This document shows positions 32,353 to 43,895 of a DNA stretch of 64,000 nt, one piece after another. Source of the stretch: Massariosphaeria phaeospora. Taxonomy: Eukaryota > Ascomycota > Dothideomycetes > Pleosporales. Location: assembly GCA_011032825.1 (NCBI GenBank), contig JAADJZ010000030.1, positions 1-64,000 on the forward strand, read 5' to 3'. The notes beneath the pieces are model-generated. The model had not been told where the DNA came from and searched no databases. It saw only the letters and a list, made by a program, of their open reading frames with translations. The position numbers and the translations under genes were made by a program. Position 1 is the first letter of the stretch; each line of letters begins with the position of its first letter.

Positions 32353-34260
32353 ATGGCTGTTCATCTCTTCACATTTCTTGTTCTTTCTGCGCTTGGTTCA
32401 TGTGCCCAGCCATCAGCCCCGTCGCCCATCGCTGCGCCTTTGCGTGAGCTACCATGGGCGCAGCTAAACTTCCTGCACACCACCGACATTCATGGGTGGT
32501 GGGGTGGTCATCTCCAAGAGTAGGTAGCGTCTCTGACCATAAAACTACGTGACTGGTCTGACTATTGCAGGCCGTCATACTCTGCAGATTGGGGAGACTA
32601 TGTATCTTTTGCCAAACACCTACGTGACAGAGCAGATGCCGAAGGGACGGATCTACTCCTTGTCGACACTGGTGACCGAATCGAGGGCAACGCCATCTAT
32701 GATTCTTCGAAACCCAGGGGGAAATTCACGTATGAGATCGCCAAAGAACAGAGCATTGATTTGATTTGTTCGGGAAATCACGAGCTGTACAAGAAGACTT
32801 CTTCTGAGGGAGAGTTCTACCATACCGTGCCCGATTTCAAGGGCAATTACCTTGCTTCTAATCTGGACATATATAATCCAGAAACTGGAGATTTAGTGCC
32901 ACTTGCCCCACGGTTCAAGAAATTCACGACGAAGAACCAAGGCATTCGTATACTTGCGTTTGGCTTTATCTTTGATTTCACAGGGAATGCGAAGAATACC
33001 GTGATCCAAAAAGTCGAGGACACAGTCAAAGAAGAATGGTTTAAAGAGGCGATTCGAGATAAAGACGTAGATCTGATTGTCGTCTTTGGCCATGTGGACA
33101 TAAGATCGAGCGAGTATGCCACTGTGTTTTCTACCATACGATCCGTCCAGTGGGATACACCAATCCAATTCTTCGGCGGTCATACGCATATACGAGACTA
33201 CAAAGTCTTTGATGATAAGTCGGTAGCCTTCGAAAGCGGAAGATATATGGAGACACTCGGTTTCATGTCTATCGGTGGACTCCGCACCGGTGGTACGAAA
33301 GATGTCGCAGCAGTACCCCAAGAAAGCAGTCTCACGTTTTCACGTCGTTACCTAGATAACAACTTATACTCGCTTCATCACCATAGTAACAAAGATGCAA
33401 AGACATTTCCAACTGAGCATGGCCGCATTGTCTCTAACCAGATAGGGGACGCTAGAAAGTCTCTAGGGCTTGGAGAACGTTACGGATGCGCTCCCCACGA
33501 TTTCTGGGTCAGCCAACGGCCTTACCCGCACACTGAGAGCATCTTCAGTTTGCTCGAAGAGCAGATTCTTCCGCAATCAGTTGAGAAATCGAAGCACGTC
33601 CCGACCAGTGGCAAAGCGCTCATCATAACAAATACCGGAGGAATCCGGTTCGACATATTCAAAGGCCCCTTTACGAAGGATACTACATTTTTGGTTTCCC
33701 CTTTCACGAGCAGCATTCGCTACATAAAAAATGTCCCATACAAGGCAGCTAGCAAAGTCCTGAGGTTACTTAATAGCGAGGGCCCAATTGTTGATATGAT
33801 GGCAGAGCAAAACGTCTACATACAACCTCCAGAACAAATTGCGGCACAGACTCGTCCTGAAATGCTCATATCTTCTCGGGTTGCGAATTACATTTCCCAT
33901 CTTTCCCAGGAACAGTCCCCGATATCGATGGAGAATGAGCCACTGTTCCCAGGGTACACTACGAACGACGATGCAGGAGAAGACGGCGATGATACACTCC
34001 ACTCTCCCATTCGCTTTTACGCGGTGCCAAATTGCATCCAAGCATCCGTTGGCTTCGAGCCGGAGGAAGAGGAGCCGGGAATAGTGGATCTCATGTACAA
34101 CGAGTTCGTTCAGAAATGGGTCCTTCTGGCTCTGGAGTACTTGGGGGAGGAGTATAGCGAGGCTGACACAAAACCATATCTGGATGGCAAAAGCTTCACG
34201 GATATTATGACAGACTGGGTGAAGGACCACTGGAATACAAATGAAGAGATATGTCTTTAG
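32353..34260 (+). CDS. Secreted/vacuolar 5'-nucleotidase-like metallophosphoesterase (YHR202W-like)
   Basis: Two exons, join(32353..32519,32571..34260), give 618 aa. A signal peptide (MAVHLFTFLVLSALGSC) precedes a calcineurin-like phosphoesterase domain. Metal-site motifs are intact: TTDIHGWW (Asp45, His47), DTGDRIEGN (Asp88 or Asp91), SGNHE (124-128), VVFGHVD and FFGGHTHIRDYK. The C-terminal part, with ITNTGGIRFDIFKGPFT, resembles the 5'-nucleotidase C-terminal domain. The architecture and the length match yeast Yhr202w (602 aa), a vacuole-associated nucleotidase-like protein. The substrate is probably a nucleotide or NAD-like phosphate; that is inferred from family. The 51-nt intron falls right after the first metal motif, and the join gives GGHLQEPSYSADWGDY. 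Confidence 0.88.
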
Positions 34261-34814
34261 TGTAGAGTGTGGAGGGTAAATATACAATACAAACTGAGGA
34301 GGTTTCTATGGTGGAAAGACATAAATCGTCCCCCTACTGAGTTCAGTTTCAATGAAGTCAGACTTAGGCAATCTTCTTGAGAGTATAGGGGTTTCTAGCG
34401 GTTAATAGATGGCTTTGCTTTTATCTTTATAGAGGCCCATTGTATCTAGTTGACTAGGCAATGTTTGAGTAGAGTTTATAGAGGTGATAAAGGTAAAAGA
34501 GGAGAAAGATAGGGTTACGGACATCTAGATGCGCATCCCGAAGAACTATGACAGGGTAAGCTTTTAGATTTAACGATCAGGGTAGCAAACCCATGCCAAG
34601 ACCTCGGCCAATCATTTACCCTTTACCGATAAGTTATTTGTCAACCGCATCATCTCCATCCCGCTTGCAACGACAGCTACGGTAATTCTACAGATCACGT
34701 ACCCATTCAGTAACGGAAACACTTCCACGTGCGCAAATACCCTTATCCTCCACCAAACTTTGGGCTAAACCCTTGAATCCAGCTCTTCCAACTGCATCCC
34801 CGTCCGCCGCAAGC
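34261..34814. other. Spacer with inverted dispersed repeat
   Basis: 554 bp between the phosphoesterase stop and the TOM6-like start. It contains repeat copy D (34374-34474); the rest is AT-rich flank and promoter. Confidence 0.5.
34374..34474 (-). repeat. Short dispersed repeat, copy D (inverted)
   Basis: Read on the minus strand it gives CTCTACTC, ACATTGCCTAGT, CTAGATACAATGGGC, AAAGATA, CGCTAGAA and CTATACTCTCAAGAAGATTGCCTAA in the same order as the copies at 6871, 7191 and 52551. It is about 15-20 bp shorter in the 5' half. Confidence 0.7.
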
Positions 34815-35101
34815 ATGCCACCCAAATCCAACTTCGCAGGAAAAGGCCGCACGATCGAGGAGCCCAGCTACGCACGCGGCGCCGTACAAACTTTGATCAG
34901 CCCAGACAACCGATCCATCATCACCGCTGTTGGATTGTTCGCTGTAAGACTCTCTCTATTCCCCGCAAGCGTTGAGCGCGAGAGAAGAGGCCTCGGACAA
35001 TGTCGGACCGCTATTGTTAGACACTATGCTAACGCACGATTTTCTAGATCGGCGTCACCTTCCTCCAGAGCAACTGGGCCGACATCCTGCTACCTGCGTA
35101 A
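34815..35101 (+). CDS. TOM6: TOM6-like mitochondrial outer-membrane translocase subunit
   Basis: Two exons, join(34815..34943,35048..35101), encode only 60 aa: a basic N-terminal half, then SPDNRSIITAVGLFAIGVTFLQSNWADILLPA. I recall this C-terminal pattern, NxS-(I/V)-hydrophobic helix-S-(S/N)WA-(D/E)-LLP, as that of fungal Tom6. Tom6 is a tail-anchored small subunit that stabilises the Tom40-Tom22 core of the import pore. One membrane helix (about 36-54) is predicted. The intron is phase 0 with a GTAAGA donor and a TTTCTAG acceptor. Because the protein is so short, identification rests on this one motif; another tail-anchored small mitochondrial protein is possible. Confidence 0.65.
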
Positions 35102-36653
35102 ACTGCTATCAGCGAATCTACGAGAATGGCGACGACGACGAGTGGAAAGATATAAATCTGTGTGTGTATAGGAAGTGGAAAACGTGTCGCAATCACATGG
35201 CAGGCGGTACGGACCAGATGAGACCTCAGACAGCCACACCGGGGACGATGGGAGAAAGCATTGGAAACGGCGTTCAGACGGTTCGCATTAACCTAGCGGA
35301 AATCTTCAGGTTCGATGTTTCAAAGCACGGATATATGATCAACCTATAAAACTATATGTAAAAAACACTCGTCAAGATCTTTTCAGTTCACCACCCATGC
35401 TGGCCGCTCCCGAGATACCTCTGGCCTACCGACATTGCACTTTGCCTTCCGCTTGTAATAGTCGAGCCAAGTATCGCACATCAAGCTGACGTATACTATC
35501 ACAAGAGCTACGATCAATGACAAACGCGAATATCTTTACTCTGTCTTGCGCAATATCCAATTGTATATCAACCGGACTAAGACAAAGGTTCGTTAACGAT
35601 CCCGATTGTTGAACATGTATTTCTGAAACCCGAACGACCACACACTCAAACTTCACACCCGTCAACAGGCCCCAAGGCTGTCAGCCAAGCAACAACAAGA
35701 ACACCCAAGACGACATGACAGTCGCTCGATTGCCACGCCCGGCACAACTTCCCAAAGCCCATCTCCCATCCATGCTCCTCGGCAGTGGCCATGCTTTCCC
35801 TGCTATACCCACCGTTTCCAAAGTCAGACCCCGGCATCTCGCGGGTTTATTACTTGGACCATCTGTGTCAATGAACAAGTCCACCCGTCGAAACAATGCA
35901 AACGGACTGTCGCATGACTGCTGTGGTACGCTCGAGAACGCTTTGTACGACCAAGGCACAGCAGATGTTGTCACTGCCTGCAAGAACATCTGGAAACGTG
36001 GTGTGGCACAAAGAGTAAGTTCTATTCGCCAAACGTCAGAGGCTGAGTTGCGGCATGGGGCTGGCTGTGGATAAGATTGCTGCCATTTTACAGACAATCT
36101 TCAAACGAGCCCCAGTCAGTGCATCGCTAATGGGGATACGCAGAATCTGCCTTGGATGATGTAGAGTGATTGGAGAACGAGGTGATTAGGGTCTAAACAT
36201 TGATAAAATATGCTGCGTATCTATACTGCATGCTAACTATGCTTCTGTCGAACAAACCCTGCCCCAGGGAGGGATGAAGGTACCACCTGTACTATGTATG
36301 ATATGCAACCACCAAACCGTCTACCGCGGACGTGCGAAACAGTCCCGCTGTGAGAAAATCGCATACAAGAAGAACGCCGAACAAAGTATGACGCGCAATG
36401 CGATGTACTGGCGAATAACAAATGCTCGCTACTAACAACATATAGACGTTATCCCCACAGACAGAGTGAGGGGAATGAGGGAGTACTCGCGTAAACAATA
36501 TGGGTACTCCAAGATTCAAAAGAAAAGTAGATGAGTAAAGGAAATGGTGCGGTCAAGGGGAAAGCCTAGGCCGTTCTGGGGTATCTCTAATCTATACTTC
36601 TTTAACCCACACCTAAAATGCACAGTTTGGTTAGCCCCCGTTTCATACAATAT
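35102..36653. other. Intergenic, 1.55 kb, nothing recognised
   Basis: A convergent spacer between the TOM6-like gene and noxR. Overlapping 119-138-codon frames at 35681-36097 on both strands have no conserved features; no gene is called. Confidence 0.5.
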
Positions 36654-38475
36654 TCAGTACTCGGAGATCTTGATGCTAGGGGTGAGAGGAGGGGCGATGA
36701 TCAAGGAATCTTGAGAGGGGATAAGAGCAAGCCATACCTCCATCTTCGGCACATCCGAGCCTTCCTTTCTAGCCATAGTCTTCGCCGTTTGAATAGACAT
36801 GTCCAGGTCATCCTGATCCGCCATGGTGATCATATCACCATCGTCTTTGATCTCAACCTTGAAGTTCTGTCTGATGCCAAACTTCTCCCGCACTTGCTGA
36901 ACAAACTCCTGCATTGTTTTGTTCTGGTCGACGAAGACGTAGCGGGTATCGCCGGCGTGCACTTTGACCTTGATCTTACTATTGGTATCGCGTTCAGGGG
37001 CACGGCGCGTTGTGTTAGAACGAGCAGGCGAGCGCCTCCGAGTCTTGGAGCGAGAGACCATTTCGAAGTCGGCAACGTCAACATCACTTTGGTCGTAATC
37101 GTCATCCTCCTCGTCCTCCTCTTCGATGTATACTGGCCGGGAACTTTTGTTCGTTCGCGAACGGACGAGGTAGCCTGGACGATTGGAACGACCCTGGTAC
37201 ATGTCGTAAACCTCATCCGTGTACTCGTCGATATCTTCGTCAGAACCACGCCGGCGGGGCCTCTCGCGGTCGCGTCGGTCGCGGCCCATTTCACGATTGC
37301 GCATTGACTCCGAACGAGTGGGCGGGGGGCGTTCCGAAGCCGATCGCTGCGTTCCCATGCGGCGAGGTGGCTCAGCAGCTTGTTCGAAGGCGGCGCGACC
37401 AAGATCCAGGGGACGAGGCTTAGGCCCTGCGCCACGGACGGACTGTGCTCGTGACATCTGGCCGGATGTGGGTTCGCCTGCGGACTTTCTGTTGTCTGAC
37501 TCAGGTGGCGGTGTCGGTGGGAACAGGTTCCGGTTCATAGGTGGCTCAGATTGCTGCCGGGCTCTGCTCTGAAGATTGGGCTTGACCAAGTTCGTAGCAG
37601 CATATGATACCTTTTCCTCCGGTCGATCGTCCTTGGCTGCGTCACCCATCTTCTTGATCTCTGATCCAGCGAATCCGGTAAACGCATTGGAACGGTCAGA
37701 GGCCGCGACCAAACGGGCCTTACCCAGGTAGTCCTTCGTCTTGAGATTCTTTACTTTCGCGTCATTGGGGCGGTAGACAATCCCCACAGGAATTGAGAAG
37801 ACTGTGTAACCCTATACGCTGTTAGAACTTTCCTGTAGTCAAGGCGGACTGGAGATAGTACCTCTGCTTCTTCATTGATTGCTTCGTCAATGACATTATG
37901 GTCTGGCACAACCTTCTCCTTTGCCGCGAACGAGAGATCCTGCATTCCGGCTTCCTTTTGTTGAAGATAGATATAACAGAGACCGCGATTGAAAAGGACT
38001 TCGCACGAGTACAGCTTGAATTTCAGGCCCAATTGTTCGTAGTCGATGTTGTTGTTCCCACGGAGATAGAGAAGCGTATCGTTGAAGTTGGCAAGCGCTT
38101 CCTCGAAGTCGCCCATGAGAAAATTCGATACGCCTTGCTGAAAATAGGCGACGGCGAGATACTGGTCCAGCCGCACAGCGCGCTGGTAGCATTCGACCTA
38201 TGTAGCATTCAGCACGTGCTCCGCACCATCCCAGACTCCTTCGACTTACTGCTTTCTCGTGCTCCCCGAGCGTGGCGTGTATAACGCCGCAGTTGAACAG
38301 GATCTTCGATGTGTCGGAAATCCCATCAAAGGACTCCAGCGCCTTGTCGAACTCGTTGCTGTCGTAGTGGCCAAGGGCTGCCACCCAGGTCTCGATTTCC
38401 TGCTCCGCGGTTAGCAACTGCAGGCGCATTGGGTGTGGAACATCGAGTATAATCGCGTACCTGCTTCAGAGACAT
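36654..38475 (-). CDS. noxR: NADPH oxidase regulator NoxR (p67phox-like)
   Basis: Four exons, complement(join(36654..37811,37862..38197,38250..38399,38461..38475)), give 552 aa. NoxR is the fungal counterpart of p67phox: it binds Rac-GTP and activates NoxA/NoxB, controlling superoxide production in hyphal growth, fruiting and host infection. The N-terminus (MSLKQEIETWVAALGHYDSNEFD) is followed by TPR repeats to about residue 165 (ILFNCGVIHATLGEHEKAVECYQRAVRLDQYLAVAYFQ), the Rac-binding region. The activation-domain block with DYLGKARLVAASDRSNAFTGFAG comes next. A disordered Pro/Arg-rich middle precedes a PB1 domain (about 445-512) with an acidic KDDGDMITMADQDDLDMSI element. All introns are phase 0; the first exon is 15 nt. 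After KMEVW the last ~28 residues are unusual, and an unrecognised terminal intron (GTATGG after KME) is possible. Confidence 0.93.
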
Positions 38476-39751
38476 GACGAAGGTTTATCGAAAGGTTACC
38501 CGGCAGTATGGTGTCGTTAAGCCTCAGTGATCGAGTCTCCTACCACTCCACGGTCTGTATTCGTCTCAAGTGCGACCAGCTCAAAGTTCGTCTCTGTGCC
38601 TCTTGGGGTGGGATGATGCTATGCAGCCGCCGGGGCTGTGGGGTATGCCGTCGCTAGTCGGCTATTACAGTCAAAGGTTCGAGGGTCGGGGTGAGGGGCG
38701 CTGTGGGCAGAAAAGAGGGACGGTAAGGTCTGTAACTCTTAAAGACAGTACGCGGAGTTGGGACGAGGAAGGAGAATTCGAGAAATAGCACGGCGAGGAC
38801 TCAGGACACACAACAAGGACACGGAGGGATGCGGCGGGCGGTTGGAGGCTGGCGCAGGTGGGGAGAGCAAATCTGAGTCCCAGCGTGTTGCAGACCAAGG
38901 CTTGGCTAGGCTTGCATTGCGCGTGGTGATTGGCAGATGTGACGTGCACTCGACATCCACAGCGCTTGGAGGCTCGTCGCGACACTTCACCCCAACCCGT
39001 TCCAGACCAGGCCAGGCCACCACCGCCATTCGATATTCTGATCGCAAATGACCTTTGTTCGCGCTTCCGAACCAGCAAACCAGCTTTCAGGCCTCCATTG
39101 CAGCGGACAACAGCGCTCGAAAAGCGTACCGGACGGCGGCCCTCGGCCTCTACGGGCGATTCACTGACGGCGTTTGAAGTCTGTTACATGGCGATCTTAC
39201 TAACGTGACGGCTCAGCTCGTGGCCACTCACCATATCCGCTCGCCTCGCCAGGCATGAACGCATGACCGTCAGCCTTCGCAAAGCCACTGCTATCAGTTC
39301 TGCGGGCCGACTCACGCAGAGGCCGTTTCGGCCTAGCATCCAAGATGTCCATTTCGCAACGGACGCTTCGGTTGTGGTGAGATGGCTACGTGATTACGGA
39401 AGCGGTTACGACGATCAACTGTGTCAATGAAGATTTATTGTAGTGTCCAGGTTTCCCAGCCTGGGCAGGCGAATAGCGGAGCTTGGTAAAGTGCGGCAAA
39501 TAACTACTGAATGCAGTACTCGGGCCCAAAAGGTTTCTCCGAAAAATCTCAAGAGATTGCCCGTGCGTAGCACGGGCCTATCTCCCTAATAGAAATGATC
39601 CCCCCAATGCAAACAGTACACTGCAGTTTTAATTTGTTAGCTAGCTACGCGTAATTCAGACATTGTAAACCCGTAGAATTAATCTATACACATTAGTTAA
39701 CCCGCGTAGATAGCTTTCCAAGAAAGCCACGCACTCCGCATTATTGCACTA
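38476..39751. other. Intergenic, 1.3 kb
   Basis: Upstream of noxR and 3' of CCS1. It contains a GC-rich half, an AT-rich half and a hairpin-CTAA|T signature at 39559-39590 (see separate entry). No gene recognised. Confidence 0.5.
39559..39590 (+). other. Hairpin followed by CTAA-T; Helitron 3'-end-like
   Basis: A perfect 8-bp stem (GCCCGTGC / GCACGGGC) with a GTA loop lies at 39559-39577, followed 8 nt later by CTAA (39586-39589) and T. Helitrons end in a GC-rich hairpin a few bases before CTRR and insert between A and T. No Rep/helicase coding region and no defined 5' TC end were found, so this may be a solo fragment or chance. Confidence 0.3.
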
Positions 39752-40630
39752 CTACAGCATCCCCCGACCAATCTGTTCCTGTCGTTCCTCCCAAACGGTT
39801 TTGCCAGAGCACGAGCATACCGTTTTATCATTGGCCCAGACACCAGCGCTTCGGGCGACGACACCTACGAGCGTATCCGCATCGTTATTGTCGAATTTGC
39901 CATCCTGTTTTTTGGACACCACAATCGATCTGCCTATGAGTTCCCATATGAGAATCGGTCGATCCAGGAAAATAGTCCCCAAGCCACCTTTGTCTACTTG
40001 GACAGTTCCAAAGACGCCTCGGCATGGGGTTCCCTCCTTCTTGGCCTTTACAGCCTCCCACACGCCGCCGGTAGATTCAGGACCCTCTGAAATATCTCCG
40101 CGCTCGCGAACTGTGGCGTAATAAGTTCCAGGAGAGACGCCTTTGAGTGTGAGGTCGACAATGGTCAGGTCAGATGCTACCTGGACCATGCGCACCAGCC
40201 CCCGGACTTTATTCTCCACGTGAGAGGCGTGCGACTCTAAGATGCATACGGCAGCGCCTGTAGATGTCTGATCAATATCGAAGATTGGACTGTGAACCCA
40301 AGAACTCTGTGACTATGAAGGCGGTCTTCAGCTGGGTCAACTCACTGTCCGACTTCCCGCTCCCGCGTAGGATGGCATCACGGCCAGTGGCCTGTATTGC
40401 AGCGACAATTGCGGAGGGTGCAGCTGTACCTTCGATAGATACCAGCTGGTCTTCCAAGTTTGCGGTCACTTTCTTGATACCTGCCATTTATCTTAGTTTT
40501 ATTTTAAAGCGCCATGTGCGAGGTTCCTATTCGTACCACTCAGTTGGTGGAGAGAACCGGAGATGTCTTTGATACAAGACTCGCACGTCATAGGCACGGC
40601 AAAAATAGTTTCGAAAGGTGGTATCGTCAT
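39752..40630 (-). CDS. CCS1: Copper chaperone for Cu/Zn superoxide dismutase
   Basis: Three exons, complement(join(39752..40257,40346..40480,40537..40630)), give 244 aa. Ccs1 delivers copper to Sod1 and forms its disulfide, in the cytosol and the mitochondrial intermembrane space. Domain 1 is Atx1-like with the copper site MTCESC (14-19) and ends [25 protein letters not shown]. Domain 2 is SOD-like ([37 protein letters not shown]). Domain 3 carries the CSC motif (224-226) in the tail [14 protein letters not shown]. Intron joins restore [22 protein letters not shown] and [13 protein letters not shown]. Both cysteine motifs needed for activity are intact. It is divergent from uL13m, 326 bp apart. 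Confidence 0.94.
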
Positions 40631-40956
40631 GGTGGCTAGTTCGATCGAAGCTAAGAGGGGATGTTGATACTTTGCTTTGAAGACGTCTACACCATCGATG
40701 TTGGTTTAGGCATGCAGCTTTGAAATCACTTGAAGGTCCCGCGTCTCGCCAAACCGGACCGAGGCACGTGACCACGGACCCCCGGAGTTTACCGCCAAGC
40801 AAGTTTAAACTCGACTTCACGAAAACGATTACATTCTCGAACAACCGCCACCCCGCGCTCCCGTCCCGGTTTGCGTCGTCCGCCTGCGCCTGAGGCAGTG
40901 CACACTGCCGGAGCAGATTCATAAACCGGCATCCTCGGCCATTCGCCTGACCCAAC
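40631..40956. promoter_or_regulatory. Divergent promoter CCS1/uL13m
   Basis: 326 bp between the start codons of two genes with mitochondrial roles; no specific site identified. Confidence 0.5.
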
Positions 40957-41569
40957 ATGTCTCAAACAATTGGCAAAGTACGTGTTCTCCCATCGGACTT
41001 CCGCCCACGCAGGTTTCGCAATCTGCTCAAACATCACCACGTCTGAGTTATTCTTACGTGAACTTCAGACACGCCTAGCCTATGCCCGCTCATGGCATCT
41101 CGTCGACATCGGGTCTGACCCGCGAGCGCTCGGCCGCGTCGCATCTGCAATCGCCCTGACCCTGATGGGCAAGCACAAACCCATTTTCGATCCCTCGTCC
41201 GATTGCGGTGACTACGTCGTGGCGGTCGACTGCGCGAATCTACACACCACGGGCAAGAAGCGGTTCCAGAAGCTCTACCGCACGCACACGACGCGGCCTG
41301 GTTCGCTAAAGGAGATCAATATGGACAGGATGATGGCGAAATGGGGAGGAGGCGAGGTGTTGCGGAAGGCTGTGAGTGGAATGCTGCCGAAGAATAGACT
41401 GAGGAAGGAGAGGCTGGCGCGGCTGAAGACGTTTGAAAGCACCGCGCATCCGTATGGGGAGAATGTGCTGAAAGTAGGGCTTGGAGGTGGGAGGAGTATT
41501 GCCGAGATTCCGAATGTAAAGAAGACACTACAGGAAAATAAAACAGAGGCGGTAGCAGCGCCGTCATAA
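40957..41569 (+). CDS. MRPL23: Mitochondrial large-subunit ribosomal protein uL13m
   Basis: Two exons, join(40957..40977,41069..41569), give 173 aa. It belongs to the L13 family of the mitochondrial 54S subunit (yeast Mrpl23). The first exon, MSQTIGK, joins across a 91-nt intron to TRLAYARSWHLVDIGSDPRALGRVAS. The L13 core is clear in LMGKHKPIFDPSSDCGDYVVAVDC, HTTGKKRFQKLYRTHTTRPGSLKE and AVSGMLPKNRLRKERLARLKTF. As is common in fungal L13m, there is no obvious separate presequence. The C-terminal ~40 residues are less conserved. Confidence 0.94.
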
Positions 41570-41991
41570 CGAATCGCATCTGGACATAGGATTGTTTTAC
41601 TATGCTAGGACCGATTGTAAGACCTACTGTAAGGATATATTAGTGTGGATTGGAAATGCACATGATAGTGGAGTTGAGGCCAGGTTGCATGAACTCGGTG
41701 TAAAGCAGTAGGCATATCAACATCCACTATTTTCAAGGTGTGGACACAGCAACCACAAGGGCTCTCAGTAGCATGATGCTATCAAGATTGTGACTAAATT
41801 TTAGGATACCAGGTAAATATCTACAATTCATAATACAATGGACGATGATAAGCAGTTTTCATTTGCTCTAGTAGATGTGGTATAGATAAGTCGCTACAAA
41901 CATGCATCCAAATAACAGACATAAATCCTTGACGCCTGATGTAATTTGCACTACTCCAATCTCGGCCGTGAGGAGCGTTACAGCACTGTTT
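41570..41991. other. Convergent spacer uL13m/urate oxidase
   Basis: 422 AT-rich bp between two stop codons on opposite strands; holds the two 3' ends, nothing else recognised. Confidence 0.5.
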
Positions 41992-42991
41992 TTACAATCT
42001 AGCCTTAGCACCTTTGCGTGTGACGGTACATTGGATAAGACCATTGGGATTCGACTGTGGCGCGAAGACGGTCGCGTCCTTGCCAGTGTTCTTGAGGCCT
42101 TTATGCCATTTCAGATCTGTAGTTCTCGTTAACGTTATGTCAATATCGGAGATTCGTACTCCATACCGATCTCGAAGTAGTGCTTGTTTGGGAGCGCATA
42201 GTCAACAGCGTCGACCAATGGCACAGCCGCAAGGATCTGGTCGCTCATCTTGTACATGGTGGCCTGCACACTGGCGCTGCTGTCTGTAGCGAATGTCTTC
42301 AGGGTGATGTCCCTCGCAGCTTGCCACGCAGCGTTGAAGTCGACCTCCTTGACTTCCGCGACAGTTTTGAAGCTCTTCCATCGCCAGCCTGCCTCGACCT
42401 CGGTGCTCAGGATACGGTCCCAAGTCTCTGGTAGCTGAGTGTACTCATCTCGGTGGAAGCCATGGAAAGCAGATCCGGTGCTCTTAAGCACTAAGAGCTT
42501 CTCAATCTTGGAGCGCAGGGAGATGCCCTCGCCTTCCCTGGTTACAGATTCAACCACACGGATTTCTTCGCCATCACGGAAGAAGGAGTGTGGGTGTGGC
42601 TTTCCATCGATCTCCATCCGTGTCCAGCGGTGCTGGATGATCTTAACATGTGTAGCGTGGATGTGGGGATAAGTCTCGACGAAGTGGGTACCAATGACGG
42701 CGGCGAACTGTTCCGGCGGGTTGATAGGGTTTTGCTTCGCGAGGATATAACACGTTTGCTTTTGGGTATCGGTAGCAACGACGACCGAGTTGTCTGCTTT
42801 GGTGTAGCTATCATGGGTAAGCTGGGGTTCGAAAACAGTCCCAAGGGGACTTACGAGGTCTCAATGTCTCCCTCGAGCAGGATGCACACAGTCTGTTCTA
42901 TCACAGTGTGAATACCGGTCTTCTCGTCTTTATCGACCTTGTACAGGCGGATGTTGTCCTTGCCGTAGCGGGCGTAGCTAAGTTGAGACAT
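41992..42991 (-). CDS. uaZ: Urate oxidase (uricase), peroxisomal
   Basis: Three exons, complement(join(41992..42116,42167..42807,42855..42991)), give 300 aa, the usual length. Uricase oxidises urate to 5-hydroxyisourate with O2 and no cofactor, in purine catabolism. Recognisable are SYARYGKDNIRLYKV, YTKADNSVVVATDT (containing the catalytic Lys-Thr region), IGTHFVETYPHIHATHV (with the catalytic-site His region), the SFKTVAEVKEVDFNAAW segment and FAPQSNPNGLIQCTV. The C-terminus is ARL, a peroxisomal PTS1. The last intron is essential: without it the frame ends at 42135 and both the NGLI segment and PTS1 are lost. The donor G|GTATGG and acceptor CTACAG give FEIDLKWHKGLKNTGKD. Such genes are usually induced by urate and nitrogen-regulated; I did not assign sites. 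Confidence 0.95.
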
Positions 42992-43895
42992 GCTATATGT
43001 TTAATTGAATAGGAGAATCGCTGAGTGTGGTCCTGACTATGCGAGTATTTGAGAGAGCAAGAAGCTGGTAAGAAGGGAGCAGACCAAAGGAGACTAGAAG
43101 GTGAGCAGATAATAGATGCTCTGAAATGAGGGCGTTGGAAAGATACAAATACACTTCAATGCGGGACCTTATCTGACCACCAGCGAGCGGAGACGGCCGA
43201 GACGCAGCAAATTTGCTTTTCACGATCGGATCACCGAAGAGCTGCAGAGAAGGGATTGATGGCTGGAAGAAGCTCCCCAGCATTCGTCGAGCTGGTCATC
43301 GGCGAAGGCCGACGAAGACGTGCTAGGGATGATCCGGGCGCACGTGAGCTCTTCCGTCCCGACCGAGGTCCATGGACGGGTCGGCGGGGTCCAGCGATAA
43401 ATGCAGCGGGCATATCTAAACAGTTATCCGGGGGAATGCTGCGCTATTATGCGTCAAGGTGCGGGCACGATCTCAAGGTGTGTGTTGGCTGCGGGCGCAT
43501 CTATGCAAGGCTGGCTGGCCTGGCCGTCTCCGCCTGCAGCAGGCCCCGGCGTGTTCCATGTTCTGGATGGCCTGGGCTTCATCGCCCGCGACGTTTCTCC
43601 AACCGACCCTCGCCTGTGACGCCCACGCCCCACGTACACCTGTCCACGACGACCGACTATCTCACTGTCGCTATTCACTCTGCACGCTCACTCTCGCTAC
43701 GCTACGCGCCTTCGCGGGCTGCAGTGCCCGCTCTCTTGCACCGCCGCGGCAGCCCCGCTCACCAGCCAGCCAGCCGCTACCCGATTCCCACAGTCGACAT
43801 TGTCCCACGCGTGAGCTCATGAGGCAAGAGAAGGGCATTTTTCGAGTGAAACAGATATGCGATGCGGCTGGCAGACGTATGGTTAAGGCAGTTCC
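42992..43895. promoter_or_regulatory. Divergent region uricase/AVO3
   Basis: 904 bp between start codons. Part is likely the long leader of the TORC2 subunit gene. Short open frames are present (43256-43822) but have no family resemblance. Confidence 0.45.

Noticed and set aside
34972..35349. 125-codon frame overlapping the TOM6-like second exon
   Set aside because: Runs through the TOM6-like intron and exon in another frame; no domain; the TOM6-like model explains the conserved part.
35681..36097. Opposed frames of 138 and 119 codons
   Set aside because: No conserved motif; cannot choose a strand; probably chance.
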